A stretch of DNA of 64,000 nt, from contig NZ_CP073747.1 of NCBI RefSeq assembly GCF_024398015.1, positions 3,345,001-3,409,000 on the forward strand, written 5' to 3'. The notes beneath the pieces are model-generated. The model was not told where the DNA came from. It did no database searches and saw nothing but the letters and a program-made list of their open reading frames with translations. The DNA comes from Kordiimonas sp. SCSIO 12610. Lineage in GTDB: Bacteria > Pseudomonadota > Alphaproteobacteria > Sphingomonadales > Kordiimonadaceae. Below are positions 1 to 9,324 of this stretch, piece by piece (position 1 is the stretch's first letter; the number at the start of each line of letters is the position of its first letter). The position numbers and the translations under genes were made by a program.

Positions 1-379
1 TTTCACCCAATTCGTACAAAACCGTCACATACCATGGGTCGTGATCAGGCTCAGTCGGCGCAGGTGGCGGACACGCGGAAACGACATCAAGCAAGTTTTT
101 GTGTTGAGCAAGCACGCCCGTCAATATTGCAGATCCGGCGTCATCGACCGCCATAGCATATCTACGAACCAATAATGCTCCCGCTGTATCAAGGCCCTGT
201 ATGCTGGAACAATCCAAGACTGCTCCATTCTGGCATAACGAGGCTACTTTATTCATGTCTTTGTCAATTTGCTGGGCATTGTCGAGCACCCAGTCCCCCA
301 AGAGCGTAATCATGACACTAGGACCTGATGTATCGAGAGTAATAAAAGACGAAATTGTTATATTTTTACTACCAGCCAT
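1..379 (-). CDS. MlaE-type ABC transporter permease with N-terminal STAS domain (5' part only)
   Basis: The reverse strand is open from an ATG at 377-379 to the window edge, giving the first 126 residues of a longer protein. They read as a STAS-like domain: a beta-strand run ending GDW at residues 28-30, then LDCSS (55-59) and GLDTAGALL (62-70), the pattern seen just before the permease part of alphaproteobacterial MlaE/YrbE proteins. In that family the membrane part works with an MlaF ATPase and an MlaD substrate-binding protein in phospholipid transport between the envelope membranes. The membrane half lies outside the window, so the permease call rests on the STAS pattern alone. It is divergent from the MmgE/PrpD gene. 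Confidence 0.62.
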   Translation of the reverse strand, partial: MAGSKNITISSFITLDTSGPSVMITLLGDWVLDNAQQIDKDMNKVASLCQNGAVLDCSSIQGLDTAGALLVRRYAMAVDDAGSAILTGVLAQHKNLLDVVSACPPPAPTEPDHDPWYVTVLYELGE

Positions 380-584
380 CCATATTCCAGTTCTACAAAA
401 ATAGACATTTCTGCTTTAGGATATACTACAATGAAATAACTGCATATTGATATTAAATTTACAGCTTATCTATTGAGGCGCCATTTGAGTGCAAATCTCT
501 CCATCGTCACGCTTTTAGAAACTAAGCGCTGGACGCGTAACGTCGTTTTATTTAAGAAAGGCGTGATTATTTGAGGCATATATC

Positions 585-1982
585 ATGACAATGAACCCTA
601 ATAACCCGCTTCATGCTTTTGCCAAATGGACGAGCGAAACAAACTCTGATTGGTCAGATGTTGCTTTGGACAGGGCACGTAATGCATTTATTGATGTGAT
701 CGCAGTCATCATTCCAGGCACAGACGAACCTGTAACACGTAAAGTCTATGATCTTGCGACGGAGTGGGGGCGCGGCAATTGCAGTGCGATTGGTTTTCCT
801 GAAAAACTATCTGCACCCATGGCAGCTCTCGTCAATGGCACAGCGGCGCATGCGCTTGATTTTGACGATAATTTTGACCCGGCCAAGGCACACGCGACAG
901 CCGTACTAGCGCCTGCATTACTCGCACTTGCTGATCAAGAGAAATTATCTGGCACGCAACTTCTTGATGCCTATATTGTTGGGCTGCAAATGATCGGCCG
1001 TGTTGGACAAGGTGTAAATCCGTACCACAGAGCACGAGGCTGGCATGCAACGGCAACTGTTGGCGCTGTTGGGAGTGCCGCCGGATGTGCAAGACTACTG
1101 AGACTGAACCCAGAAGAAACAGCGCACGCTATTTCGCTGGCTACAAGCCTTGCCGGTGGATTTATGAGTCAATTTGGAACAATGACCAAACCCCTTCATT
1201 CCGGCCTTGCGGCAGCAGGGGCTGTACAGGCTGCACTGTTCGCCAAAGCTGGCATCACGGCAGGCACTGATACCCTTCATGGAACAACAGGAATGGGAAC
1301 ATTGATGGTCGGGCAAGATGTCGAAGAATTAAGGGAGGGCATGAAAGGAAAAGCGGAGCATGGTCAAACCGTTACTTTCGCAACAACCGATATCGGCAAC
1401 CCTCTTCAAATCGAAGAATATGGCCTCAAAGTTAAAAGATTCCCGAATTGCGGCAGCATACACCGCGCACTCGATGGTTTGTTGGCGTTAAAAGCAGAGC
1501 ACAAATTCGATAAAAACAATGTTAAAGAGATATTTGTCCGCGCTCCTGCAGCCCACCTTAGAAATCTTATGTATGAGAAACCACAAAACTCGATGGAAGC
1601 CAAGTTTAGCCTTGAGTTCAGCCTCGCTGCAGGCCTTTTAAATGGTAATGTTGGCCTTAAAGACTATGCCGAAAGCAATATTTCTAATCCCGAGATTCTC
1701 GAACTTTTACCGCTTATCCGTAAAGAATATGTGGAAAAATTGGAGACAGACTTCTATACACAGGTTCATGTGACCCTCGACAACGGTGAAACAGTATCAA
1801 CTGAAGTTGCTATGCCTGTTGGAAGTACAGCACGTCCACTAAGCAACGAACAGCTATGGGATAAGTTTGACGCGTGTGTCGAAGGGTATTTAGACAAGCA
1901 GATTAAAAGCACTGTAAAAAAGAAGTTAGAGCATTTAGCAGATGAAAATGATATCTCATCCCTAATGGCTGTACTCTCATAA
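585..1982 (+). CDS. MmgE/PrpD family protein
   Basis: A 465-residue protein of the MmgE/PrpD family, which includes 2-methylcitrate dehydratase and cis-aconitate decarboxylase. Visible family signatures are NGTAAHALDFDD (residues 84-95, substrate-pocket region), KPLHSGLAAAGA in the middle, and RFPNCGSIHRA further on. Length is normal for the family (about 450-480). The ATG at 585 has a GAGG about nine bases upstream. No prpB or prpC lies nearby, so a role in the methylcitrate cycle cannot be claimed; many family members have unknown substrates. The next gene on the same strand, a MobA-like nucleotidyltransferase, starts about 40 bases downstream, which suggests co-transcription. Confidence 0.88.
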   Translation: MTMNPNNPLHAFAKWTSETNSDWSDVALDRARNAFIDVIAVIIPGTDEPVTRKVYDLATEWGRGNCSAIGFPEKLSAPMAALVNGTAAHALDFDDNFDPAKAHATAVLAPALLALADQEKLSGTQLLDAYIVGLQMIGRVGQGVNPYHRARGWHATATVGAVGSAAGCARLLRLNPEETAHAISLATSLAGGFMSQFGTMTKPLHSGLAAAGAVQAALFAKAGITAGTDTLHGTTGMGTLMVGQDVEELREGMKGKAEHGQTVTFATTDIGNPLQIEEYGLKVKRFPNCGSIHRALDGLLALKAEHKFDKNNVKEIFVRAPAAHLRNLMYEKPQNSMEAKFSLEFSLAAGLLNGNVGLKDYAESNISNPEILELLPLIRKEYVEKLETDFYTQVHVTLDNGETVSTEVAMPVGSTARPLSNEQLWDKFDACVEGYLDKQIKSTVKKKLEHLADENDISSLMAVLS

Positions 1983-2022
1983 TTATAAGCATCGCTTTGA
2001 GGACAATGTGAAGGGCATAAAA

Positions 2023-2829
2023 ATGGCCAATAATAAAAAAGCAACAGCACTTATCCTAGCAGCTAGCAGACGTGGCCCTGAAGATGCGGTCGCAAAAATA
2101 CAGAATATCAGCCATAAATGCTTGGTGGTCATTGATGGTATGGTTATGCTGGAACGTGTCGTTCGAGAAATTAAAGAAGCAGACGACATTGGTGATATTT
2201 ATGTTTCCATCGAAAGTCGCGACCTCATCGAAAGTGTTCCTGCCTTAAAGGAAATGCTTGATAAAGAGGAAATTCATTACACCCCAAGCGCTGAAAATCT
2301 ATTCTTGTCCGTAAAATCAGCGATCGAACATATCGAAAGCCCTTGGCCGCTTGTTATTTCAACTGGCGACAATGCCCTTCATACCAGCGAAATGATCAAT
2401 CATTTTACTAATGAAATATTCTCTAACACTCCCGATGCAGCCATCGCAATGACACCTGCCTCGGTTATTCTGGAAGCATACCCGGATGGTAAGCGCGCAT
2501 TCCATGAATTGAAAGATGGGGGCTGGTCAAGTTGTAACCTCTATGCCTTAACAACGGCAAATGCCTTGACTGCTGCAAAAGTATTTGAAGGTGGTGGGCA
2601 ATTTGGCAAACAGCCAAAACGTATTTTAAAGGCGTTTGGGCTTATGTTCATGATGCTCTACAAATTCAAACTCGCTAGCAGTGCACAGTTAACCAATTTA
2701 CTGTCTAAACGTTGGGGCCTTAATATTCGGCTGATTAGCATGCCATATGCGGATGCACCAATCGACGTTGATAATCCTGGTGACTTTGTTCGCACGGAAG
2801 AAATTCTGAAAAAACGACGTGGTGCCTGA
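2023..2829 (+). CDS. MobA-like NTP transferase family protein
   Basis: About 268 residues with an NTP_transf_3 (MobA-like) Rossmann-type fold: a first strand TALILAAS, a modified nucleotide loop RRGPEDAVAK in place of the usual LAGGxSxRMGxxK, then VVIDGMVMLERVV and STGDNALHT, which matches the metal-binding D of the second motif. The ATG at 2023 is preferred because AAGGG lies seven bases before it; a GTG at 2008 in the same frame is an alternative. It follows the MmgE/PrpD gene by about 40 bases and ends 94 bases before the proline iminopeptidase. Substrate is unknown; molybdenum-cofactor guanylyl transfer is possible by family but nothing nearby supports it. Confidence 0.75.
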   Translation: MANNKKATALILAASRRGPEDAVAKIQNISHKCLVVIDGMVMLERVVREIKEADDIGDIYVSIESRDLIESVPALKEMLDKEEIHYTPSAENLFLSVKSAIEHIESPWPLVISTGDNALHTSEMINHFTNEIFSNTPDAAIAMTPASVILEAYPDGKRAFHELKDGGWSSCNLYALTTANALTAAKVFEGGGQFGKQPKRILKAFGLMFMMLYKFKLASSAQLTNLLSKRWGLNIRLISMPYADAPIDVDNPGDFVRTEEILKKRRGA

Positions 2830-2923
2830 GTAAAACAAGCACCTGATACTACTCAAGCCCCCCACTTGTAATACCAGTAGCCGCAATGTATGATTGCAAT
2901 CTTTTTTAATAAAGGGGCATAAT

Positions 2924-3892
2924 TTGCGCTCAACTGCTACATCCTCTTTCAGAGGGCTATATCCGCCGATCGAAACTTTTCATGAGGAATATCTGAATGT
3001 TTCCGATGGCCATAAGCTTTATGTGGAGCAGTCAGGGAATCCAAATGGTATTCCGGTAATATTTTTACATGGCGGACCCGGTGGTGGCACCAGTCCAACC
3101 CAGCGACGTTTTTTTGATCCGCAGAAGTTTCACATCATTCTTTTTGACCAAAGAGGTTGCGGCAAAAGTGAGCCCCATGCTAGCCTCGAGAATAATACTA
3201 CCTGGGACCTGATTAAAGACATTGAAGCCATTCGTGAACATTTGAATATCGAAAAATGGGCAGTTTTTGGAGGCTCCTGGGGCAGTACGCTCGCGCTTTT
3301 ATATGCAATTGTTCATCCCGAACGAACCAATGCACTGATCCTACGTGGAATATTCCTGATGCGAGAGAGGGAATTAGATTGGTTTTACGGGGGGGGAACC
3401 GGCGCATTATTTCCTGAAGAGTGGTCACGATTTAAAAACACAATACCACATCATGAACATAATGACCTGATTGCCGCTTATCACACGCGGCTAACCAGCG
3501 ATCAAATTCCGCAAAAAGAACAATTGATGTACGCAAAAGAGTGGAGTTTATGGGAAGCAAGCACTGTGACCCTTAATCCAGACCAGCATAGCCGTACATT
3601 ATCTGTTGATCCCCGGTTTGCTCTCGCGTTTGCACGCATTGAGGCCCACTATTTCAAAAACAAAGGATTTCTGGATAACTCCAACTACATTCTGGATAAT
3701 TGTCATAAATTACAAGGTATACCGATCACCTTGGTGCAGGGTCGATACGATGCCATATGCCCGCCTGTATCTGCTTATGAGTTAGCGAAAGAAATGCCAT
3801 GGACAACCCTTAAAATTGTCCCAGTGGCCGGGCATTCAGCCTTTGAACCAGCCATTACACACGAACTCATTTGCGCAACAGACGATTTGTAA
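2924..3892 (+). CDS. pip: Proline iminopeptidase
   Basis: An alpha/beta hydrolase of peptidase family S33 that releases N-terminal proline from peptides in the cytoplasm. About 322 residues. The oxyanion-hole motif HGGPGGG is at residues 49-55, followed by FDQRGCGKS. The nucleophile elbow GGSWGS carries the catalytic serine near residue 118; the acid is in GRYDAICP and the histidine in AGHSAF near the C-terminus. All three catalytic residues and the usual length (310-325) are present. The TTG at 2924 is preferred because AAAGGGG lies about six bases upstream; an upstream TTG at 2894 has no such site. An inverted repeat at 3937-3954 follows the gene. Confidence 0.9.
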   Translation: MRSTATSSFRGLYPPIETFHEEYLNVSDGHKLYVEQSGNPNGIPVIFLHGGPGGGTSPTQRRFFDPQKFHIILFDQRGCGKSEPHASLENNTTWDLIKDIEAIREHLNIEKWAVFGGSWGSTLALLYAIVHPERTNALILRGIFLMRERELDWFYGGGTGALFPEEWSRFKNTIPHHEHNDLIAAYHTRLTSDQIPQKEQLMYAKEWSLWEASTVTLNPDQHSRTLSVDPRFALAFARIEAHYFKNKGFLDNSNYILDNCHKLQGIPITLVQGRYDAICPPVSAYELAKEMPWTTLKIVPVAGHSAFEPAITHELICATDDL

Positions 3893-3936
3893 AGCACAAA
3901 GGAGACCATGAGCTATGACGCTAAATGCGGCATTCT

Positions 3937-3954
3937 ACCCACTCGACAGTGGGT
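3937..3954. repeat. Short inverted repeat after pip
   Basis: ACCCACT (3937-3943), four-base loop CGAC, AGTGGGT (3948-3954): a perfect 7-bp stem. There is no run of T on either side, so it is at best a weak transcription end for pip or an mRNA-stabilising hairpin. Confidence 0.4.
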
Positions 3955-4007
3955 GTAACCCCTTTTAATATACGCACTAACTATTGACCTGAATTAGGAA
4001 CAATTCT

Positions 4008-4472
4008 GTGAAAAAATTATTGTTGTCAACGCTCATCCTCATCGCAAACTTCTATACTCCTGCTGCGAGTATGCATGAAGGTGATGACCATGTGCACGGC
4101 TTGGAAATCAGTCAACCTTGGGCACGGCAGACAGGGAACAGGACCGTTTCCGCCGCAATTTATATGAATGTTGCAAACAAAGGGGCGTTTCTGGATCAAT
4201 TGATCGATGTTACGTCAGACGCCGCAGAGAGGGTACAGGTTCATCAATCATTAGAACAAGACGGTATTATGCGCATGCATCATGTCAGTGCGCTACCAAT
4301 CGCGCCCAATGAAAACTTAGCTTTTGAGCCCGGAGGATACCATATCATGCTGACCAGACTTGCCAGCCCTTTGAAGGAAGGTGATATTTTCCCGGTGACG
4401 CTAACATTTGAAAAAGCAGGAGACGTCACCGTGCATGTACTTGTAACAGGTATTGCCGGTTTGCAGGAGTAA
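4008..4472 (+). CDS. Copper chaperone PCu(A)C family protein
   Basis: A 154-residue exported protein. It begins with a signal peptide (KK, then a hydrophobic stretch to about residue 20). The family's copper-binding pattern H(M)x10Mx21HxM is present: VHQSLEQDGIMRM in the middle and GGYHIML later, with an extra histidine-rich start (HEGDDHVH) to the mature protein. PCuAC proteins hold Cu(I) in the periplasm and pass it to the CuA site of cytochrome c oxidase, often with Sco. Start is the GTG at 4008, with AGGA eight bases upstream. It converges with hemH, six bases away; the link to haem-copper oxidase assembly is an inference from the family and the neighbour. Confidence 0.88.
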   Translation: MKKLLLSTLILIANFYTPAASMHEGDDHVHGLEISQPWARQTGNRTVSAAIYMNVANKGAFLDQLIDVTSDAAERVQVHQSLEQDGIMRMHHVSALPIAPNENLAFEPGGYHIMLTRLASPLKEGDIFPVTLTFEKAGDVTVHVLVTGIAGLQE

Positions 4473-4478
4473 CCTTTT

Positions 4479-5498
4479 TTATATCCATCCCTGCAATTCG
4501 TTACGTACAATTGCCTCCAGCACATTCATACCATCATGTGAAGCATTAAGGCATGGGATATAATGGAAATGAGTACCGCCATTTTCAAAAAATGTTTCCC
4601 TGAGTTCTAAATTAATTTCTTCAAGGGTTTCAACACAATCAGCACTGAATGCAGGCGCGAGTACCGCGAGTTTTTTGATACCCTTTTGTCCCAAATCTTC
4701 AACGGTTTTATCACTATAGGGACCAACCCATTCTGTTGGCCCAACACGCGATTGGAAACTACTGATTAATTTCCCTTCAGGCAGAGATAATTTTTCATTC
4801 AGCAGCCTTGACGTCTTCCAACAATGGCAGGGGTATGGATCACCTTTGTCAAAATAGGCTTTCGGGATTGAGTGATAGGAAGCTAAGATATGTTCAGGTT
4901 CCCAGTCTAGGGATGCAAGCTCAGATGAAACACTGTTGGCCAAAGCATCAATAAAGCCAGGATTGTCATGATATGCAGGCGTGGTTCTAATTGCAGGTTG
5001 CCAACGCATTTTACCTAGAATTTCAAAAACCTTATCATAGGATGATGCAACTGTTGTTGCGCTATATTGTGGATACAAGGCAAATACTAAAATCCGGTCA
5101 CAGCCTTTTTCCTTTAGGCTATGCAGCCCAGTTTCAATTGACGGATTCCCATATCTAAAAGCCCATTCAATCTCTAATACATCGTCATTGAAACGTTCTC
5201 GCATTTTGTCAGCTTGATCCCGCGATATGGTTCTAAGCGGTGACTCGTTACGATCATTATTCCATATTTTCGCATATGCCTTTGCCGATTTTCCAGGACG
5301 GAACGTTAGGAGAGGCCCATATAATATAGGCAACCACAGTAACCTCGGCACTTCAATAACTCTTGGATCAGATAGAAATTCCGCTAAATACCTGCGCAGA
5401 GCTCTATAAGTTGGAGCATCTGGTGTACCAAGGCTGATCATCAACAACCCGGTTTTCCCATGTGAAACGGACGGATGTTTAGCAGGAAAATGATCCAT
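4479..5498 (-). CDS. hemH: Ferrochelatase
   Basis: Inserts Fe2+ into protoporphyrin IX, the last step of protohaem synthesis, at the cytoplasmic side of the membrane. 339 residues, usual for proteobacteria. Seen in order: GLLMISLGTPDAP at the N-terminus, LYPQYSATT, then the ferrochelatase signature LASYHSIPKAYFDKGDPY, which holds the catalytic histidine, then FQSRVGPTEWVGPYSDKT and CVETLEEI. All core motifs are intact. It is read away from the upstream secreted deacylase gene with 55 bases between, where a promoter-like pair is present (5529-5557). Convergent with the PCuAC gene. Confidence 0.96.
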   Translation of the reverse strand: MDHFPAKHPSVSHGKTGLLMISLGTPDAPTYRALRRYLAEFLSDPRVIEVPRLLWLPILYGPLLTFRPGKSAKAYAKIWNNDRNESPLRTISRDQADKMRERFNDDVLEIEWAFRYGNPSIETGLHSLKEKGCDRILVFALYPQYSATTVASSYDKVFEILGKMRWQPAIRTTPAYHDNPGFIDALANSVSSELASLDWEPEHILASYHSIPKAYFDKGDPYPCHCWKTSRLLNEKLSLPEGKLISSFQSRVGPTEWVGPYSDKTVEDLGQKGIKKLAVLAPAFSADCVETLEEINLELRETFFENGGTHFHYIPCLNASHDGMNVLEAIVRNELQGWI

Positions 5499-5528
5499 TG
5501 TTACTCTCTCTAATATGCTGGAAATGGA

Positions 5529-5557
5529 TATATGAACGCTATTCTATGATTGTTCAA
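5529..5557 (-). promoter_or_regulatory. Candidate sigma70 promoter for hemH
   Basis: On the reverse strand TTGAAC (5557-5552), a 17-base spacer and CATATA (5534-5529) lie about 30 bases before the hemH ATG. The -35 overlaps the end of the preceding gene. The -10 hexamer is identical to that of the SRP RNA promoter in this window. Sequence match only. Confidence 0.4.
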
Positions 5558-6624
5558 TATATTATACGGACCAACATCGCTCCCGGTTCTCGAACGGGAT
5601 CAGTTGCATGAGATAATATGTGTCCATTCACTGGAGAGAAATATTCCTTCTTTATTTGCCCAAATGCATCATATTGCGTCGCTACAAGATCGCCTTTTTG
5701 GACTTTGTCCATAAGATGTTTATGAACAACTACAATGCCCCCCTGCTCTGCATAAATATTTTTGTAACCACTCCCCACAATAGGCGGTGTGTTTGTCTGC
5801 AAACGTTCACCTTCCAGCATCTCATAATGCTGCATAACGTTTTTTATACCTGCAACCGCGCGGCTGATTAATTTTTTTTGAAAGCGCTTTGGGGCCCCAA
5901 TTTCAAATGTTACCGCAGGAACACCTGCTCGAACTAAGCTAGTTTCCAATGTCCCTTTTTCACCAACATCATTCTTGATGACGTCAGGCATTAACAGGTC
6001 AGCTATCTGCTTTGCTTCTTTGTTACGAAAGTCGGCAAACACGAATAAGGGATACACCGTTCCTCTGGTTTGAGTATGCAAATCGATGGCGATATCCGCC
6101 CGGCCTTTAATAACATTTGCCCATACTCTGTTCACATAAAGCGACGCGGCATTACCGTTTTGTTTGGTTCCGGGAAATAGCCTGTTCAGATCACTTTGAA
6201 AGCCACCGCCTGATGACGAAACAAAATACCGACTATTTGCGTTGATACCTGACTGATTAATTCCAGGCAGTGCAATAATCGTCCCTTTTAAGTCCCGATA
6301 ATTCAATTGCTCTAGTAACTGATGAATTACTCTAATACCATTAAGTTCATCACCATGTATTCCCGCTGTAAGTAGGATAGTTTTTCCTGGCTGCGTACCT
6401 TTGAGAACGATCAGAGGAATACGAACTGGCATACCCAGATTATCTGAGGAAACCTTTACGTAGAAGTGATGACGCCCTTGCTTTAATGCAGTAGTGTTTA
6501 AGCTATCAATGTATTTAGCAGCTATTTGTTGTTCATCGACGGCGAAAACAGGTGAAATTACAAAACAGAGACACAAACTCACTGTGATAATAGATTTTAC
6601 CAAGAAATCTCGACTTCGAATCAT
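5554..6624 (-). CDS. Secreted succinylglutamate desuccinylase/aspartoacylase-type M14 family protein
   Basis: About 356 residues from the ATG at 6624, chosen because a signal peptide (RSR, then a hydrophobic run ending FAVDE) begins there; a TTG at 6678 would add 18 residues. The zinc-binding motif of M14 deacylases is present: GIHGDE (His and Glu ligands), NSRYF for the substrate-binding Arg, DLHTQTRG for the third ligand, and VTFEIG for the catalytic Glu. The C-terminal part resembles the beta-sandwich of the AstE/aspartoacylase family. It probably hydrolyses an N-acyl amino acid or an amide in the periplasm; the substrate is not apparent and no arginine-succinyl pathway genes are nearby. 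Confidence 0.78.
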   Translation of the reverse strand: MIRSRDFLVKSIITVSLCLCFVISPVFAVDEQQIAAKYIDSLNTTALKQGRHHFYVKVSSDNLGMPVRIPLIVLKGTQPGKTILLTAGIHGDELNGIRVIHQLLEQLNYRDLKGTIIALPGINQSGINANSRYFVSSSGGGFQSDLNRLFPGTKQNGNAASLYVNRVWANVIKGRADIAIDLHTQTRGTVYPLFVFADFRNKEAKQIADLLMPDVIKNDVGEKGTLETSLVRAGVPAVTFEIGAPKRFQKKLISRAVAGIKNVMQHYEMLEGERLQTNTPPIVGSGYKNIYAEQGGIVVVHKHLMDKVQKGDLVATQYDAFGQIKKEYFSPVNGHILSHATDPVREPGAMLVRIIY

Positions 6625-6787
6625 ATTAAACCAATTTGAACTGATTATTTTTTCAATAGCCACAACTGTAATACTCAAAGTTTTTTATACCAATGAATAT
6701 TGTTACATAAGTTGAAATAGATTTATATATTTGAAAATTCACCTAAAAAAGGTTCTAATAGGCATAATAACTATTGGGAGTCGTAGA

Positions 6788-7423
6788 TTGAGTGCTGGAT
6801 GCGGATGTCACGAAGTAAACTTTGAGGGCTTAGACCCTGCATACAAACGCGCCCTTATTCTAGTTATTATAATCAATGCACTCATGTTTTTAGTTGAAAT
6901 GCCAATGGGCTTTGTTGGAAATTCGCAAGCCCTCAAAGCGGATGCTCTTGATTTTCTTGCCGATACCCTAACCTATGGTATTTCGCTTTATGTTATCGGT
7001 AAAGCAAATCACCTGCGAGCCAAAGTAGCCCTAATGAAAGGCTTTAGTTTATTTGCGATGGGTTTATGGGTGCTGGGATCCACCATATATTCGGTATTTT
7101 ATCTTCAGCAACCTACTGTACTTATAATGGGAAGCGTTGGTTTTGCCGCACTTTCAGCAAACTTGATTAGCGTCCTATTGCTTGTAAAATACAAAGACGG
7201 CGATGCCAACGTTCGCTCAGTTTGGTTATGCAGCAGAAATGATGCAATCAATAATGTCATGGTCTTGATCGCAGCATCAGGTGTTTGGGCAACCAACACG
7301 GGCTGGCCAGACATTATTGTTGCGGGGATAATGGCTTCAATTTTCATAAGCGGAGCCTTTTCGATCATTACACAAGCAAGACATGAATTGGAGCATATAA
7401 AATCACACTCTGCAGCTGAGTGA
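6788..7423 (+). CDS. Short CDF-type cation efflux transporter
   Basis: An integral membrane protein of the cation diffusion facilitator group, about 211 residues. The N-terminus carries a cysteine/histidine motif SAGCGCHEV, then about six hydrophobic segments with SQALKADALDFLADTLTYG in the second, which holds the Asp residues that bind the metal, and SRNDAINN with the second pair in segment five. It lacks the usual cytoplasmic C-terminal domain, as is typical for this subgroup. Likely exports a divalent metal such as Zn2+, Co2+ or Cd2+ in exchange for protons. The TTG at 6788 is preferred: GGGAG lies seven bases upstream and the protein then starts directly at the motif. Confidence 0.82.
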   Translation: MSAGCGCHEVNFEGLDPAYKRALILVIIINALMFLVEMPMGFVGNSQALKADALDFLADTLTYGISLYVIGKANHLRAKVALMKGFSLFAMGLWVLGSTIYSVFYLQQPTVLIMGSVGFAALSANLISVLLLVKYKDGDANVRSVWLCSRNDAINNVMVLIAASGVWATNTGWPDIIVAGIMASIFISGAFSIITQARHELEHIKSHSAAE

Positions 7424-7587
7424 AAAGGTTTGCAGCCTGACTAAACAGGGACTGCATGCACAGACGAAATGATAAACAACGGCAATATTACTGTTCATTT
7501 GCCATAAATAATCACAATTCTATCGTATGGTGTAAGTATAAAGACCAATCAGGACCAGCAAAGTTTCCATAGCTTACAGGGGGGAAT

Positions 7588-8304
7588 GTGCCAAACGGCC
7601 CTGTGAAAATATATAGGCCTCTACTTGAGACTATAGGGTATATAACCTTATCGTTGTCTTTGCTATGTGCTTGCTTGTACATGCTTAATGAGAATTTCTC
7701 ATTCAATGTACCACCTGTTATTCTAAAAACATCTTCATTTGCATTCATCGCTATGTTCATAGCGGTCAACACCAGAAATATTCACCATACTATTCTATTG
7801 TTGTCCGTCATCATAATAGCAGTAACCATGCTGCAAATATTTGATATAACAGCCCCGCCGGAGTTAGAGTTTTACGGCCTTCGCGCAGTTATTTTTGCGT
7901 TACTGACTGCTCTCTTTTTCCTGAATCGAATGCCTTTGATATCCATCAAAACAAGACGATTGAATATCTCAGCGGTCATCAGTTCCGTCATCATACTGGT
8001 CAGCTATTGGGTTTTCCCGAAACTTAATGAACATATCACCGCATATGCCTTATTCAATTTCGCGCTGTTGATAACCGCGACTATGGCTGTGTTAAGCCGT
8101 TTTGCCTTGAGGCTTGTCGGGTTCGGCATGACATTATTCTTTCTCGCTGAGCTCGCCAACTATGTTGCCTTTTTTGTGCCAACAACAGACGAGACCCTAT
8201 ATCTTTCCTGGGCTACTTTGTATCTAGGTACCTTATTCACGGTTGTTGGTGTGATGTTAGACGAAGGCTTCACATCTACGCGATACAGATACCACCATCA
8301 TTAA
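7588..8304 (+). CDS. Integral membrane protein, possibly YhhN (lysoplasmalogenase)-like
   Basis: 238 residues with about seven or eight hydrophobic segments and short loops; no signal peptide. The last third has GFGMTLFFLAELANYVAFF and then YLGTLFTVVGVM, which loosely follow the final helices of the YhhN/TMEM86 family (a glycine-rich helix with acidic residue, then a Y..AQ.LI helix). The match is only by eye and the key acidic residues of that family are not convincingly placed. The start is the GTG at 7588, with a G-rich run very close upstream; the true start may differ. It stands alone between the CDF transporter and argB. Confidence 0.5.
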   Translation: MPNGPVKIYRPLLETIGYITLSLSLLCACLYMLNENFSFNVPPVILKTSSFAFIAMFIAVNTRNIHHTILLLSVIIIAVTMLQIFDITAPPELEFYGLRAVIFALLTALFFLNRMPLISIKTRRLNISAVISSVIILVSYWVFPKLNEHITAYALFNFALLITATMAVLSRFALRLVGFGMTLFFLAELANYVAFFVPTTDETLYLSWATLYLGTLFTVVGVMLDEGFTSTRYRYHHH

Positions 8305-8378
8305 GTCGATTGCTTTCAAAATTTTATGGGTTCATAGTGCGGCATTCAACACTTTAGTCCGATGAAAGACATGAGGTT

Positions 8379-9287
8379 ATGATCGTCGTGGATCAAGATA
8401 AATCTAAACTACAAAAAAAAGCCGCAATCCTGGTCGAAGCTTTACCTTATTTACGAAAATATGCAGGGGACACCTTCGTTATTAAATATGGTGGACACGC
8501 GATGGGCGATGATATGCTTGCCCGACAATTTGCTGAAGATCTTACCTTATTAAAACACGTTGGCATCAACCCTGTTGTTGTTCATGGTGGCGGACCACAA
8601 ATTGGTGAAATGCTGGCGCGGCTTCAGATTGAAAGTGAATTTATTGACGGCCTGCGCGTTACAAACAAAGCAACCGTAGAAATCGCTGAAATGGTATTGT
8701 GTGGTTCAATCTGTAAATCGATTGTCGCAGACATTAACGCTGCGGGGGGTCGAGCCATTGGTCTTTCAGGTAAAGACAGTTCTATGGTCACAGCCAGAAA
8801 AGTAGAAAAGAGAAAAGCCGATCCAACCTCGAATATAGAACAGGTTATTGACCTTGGTTTTGTCGGTGAGCCCGAAGCAATTAATACGCATATCCTCGAA
8901 CAATGCATTGAAAGCGATATTATTCCAGTCATCTCACCGATCGCGCTCGGAGAGGACGGAAACACCTATAACATTAATGCAGATACAATGGCTGGTGCGC
9001 TAGCGGCTGCCTTAAAAGCTCGACGTTTCTTTTTACTGACAGACGTACCCGGTGTTCTAAGCAAAGACAAAGAACTCCTGACTGAAATGGACCGCGCTGA
9101 CATTGAAAGCCTAAAAAACGACGGCACTATCACCGGTGGCATGCTGCCGAAAGTCGATACTTGCCTCGAAGCAGTAGAAGCTGGGGTTAATGGTGCAGTT
9201 ATTATTGATGGCCGCGTAAAGCATGCGACTTTACTTGAAATTTTCACCGAACGTGGTGCCGGAACTTTAATCAGGTTATCAAGCTAA
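8379..9287 (+). CDS. argB: Acetylglutamate kinase
   Basis: Phosphorylates N-acetylglutamate with ATP, second step of arginine synthesis. 302 residues. Seen: VIKYGGHAM at the N-terminus (phosphate-binding Lys), VVVHGGGPQIGEML, the substrate-binding GLRVTN, NADTMAGALAAAL, and DGTITGGMLPKV near the C-terminus, all typical of the amino acid kinase fold. A GAGG lies seven bases before the ATG. In many alphaproteobacteria argB is followed closely by a HAD nucleotidase gene, dapD and dapE; here three reverse genes separate them. Convergent with the DUF2059 gene, with no clear terminator in the 37 bases between. Confidence 0.96.
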   Translation: MIVVDQDKSKLQKKAAILVEALPYLRKYAGDTFVIKYGGHAMGDDMLARQFAEDLTLLKHVGINPVVVHGGGPQIGEMLARLQIESEFIDGLRVTNKATVEIAEMVLCGSICKSIVADINAAGGRAIGLSGKDSSMVTARKVEKRKADPTSNIEQVIDLGFVGEPEAINTHILEQCIESDIIPVISPIALGEDGNTYNINADTMAGALAAALKARRFFLLTDVPGVLSKDKELLTEMDRADIESLKNDGTITGGMLPKVDTCLEAVEAGVNGAVIIDGRVKHATLLEIFTERGAGTLIRLSS

Positions 9288-9324
9288 CTAAAGAAATTGG
9301 CTCATTTACGGTTTGAGGGTTACA

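Noticed and set aside
201-404. Forward reading frame at the left edge
   Set aside because: It lies opposite the clear STAS-domain coding sequence on the reverse strand and has no family pattern.
3937-3960. Hairpin after pip as a true rho-independent terminator
   Set aside because: The stem is only 7 bp and is followed by GTAACCCC rather than a T tract.
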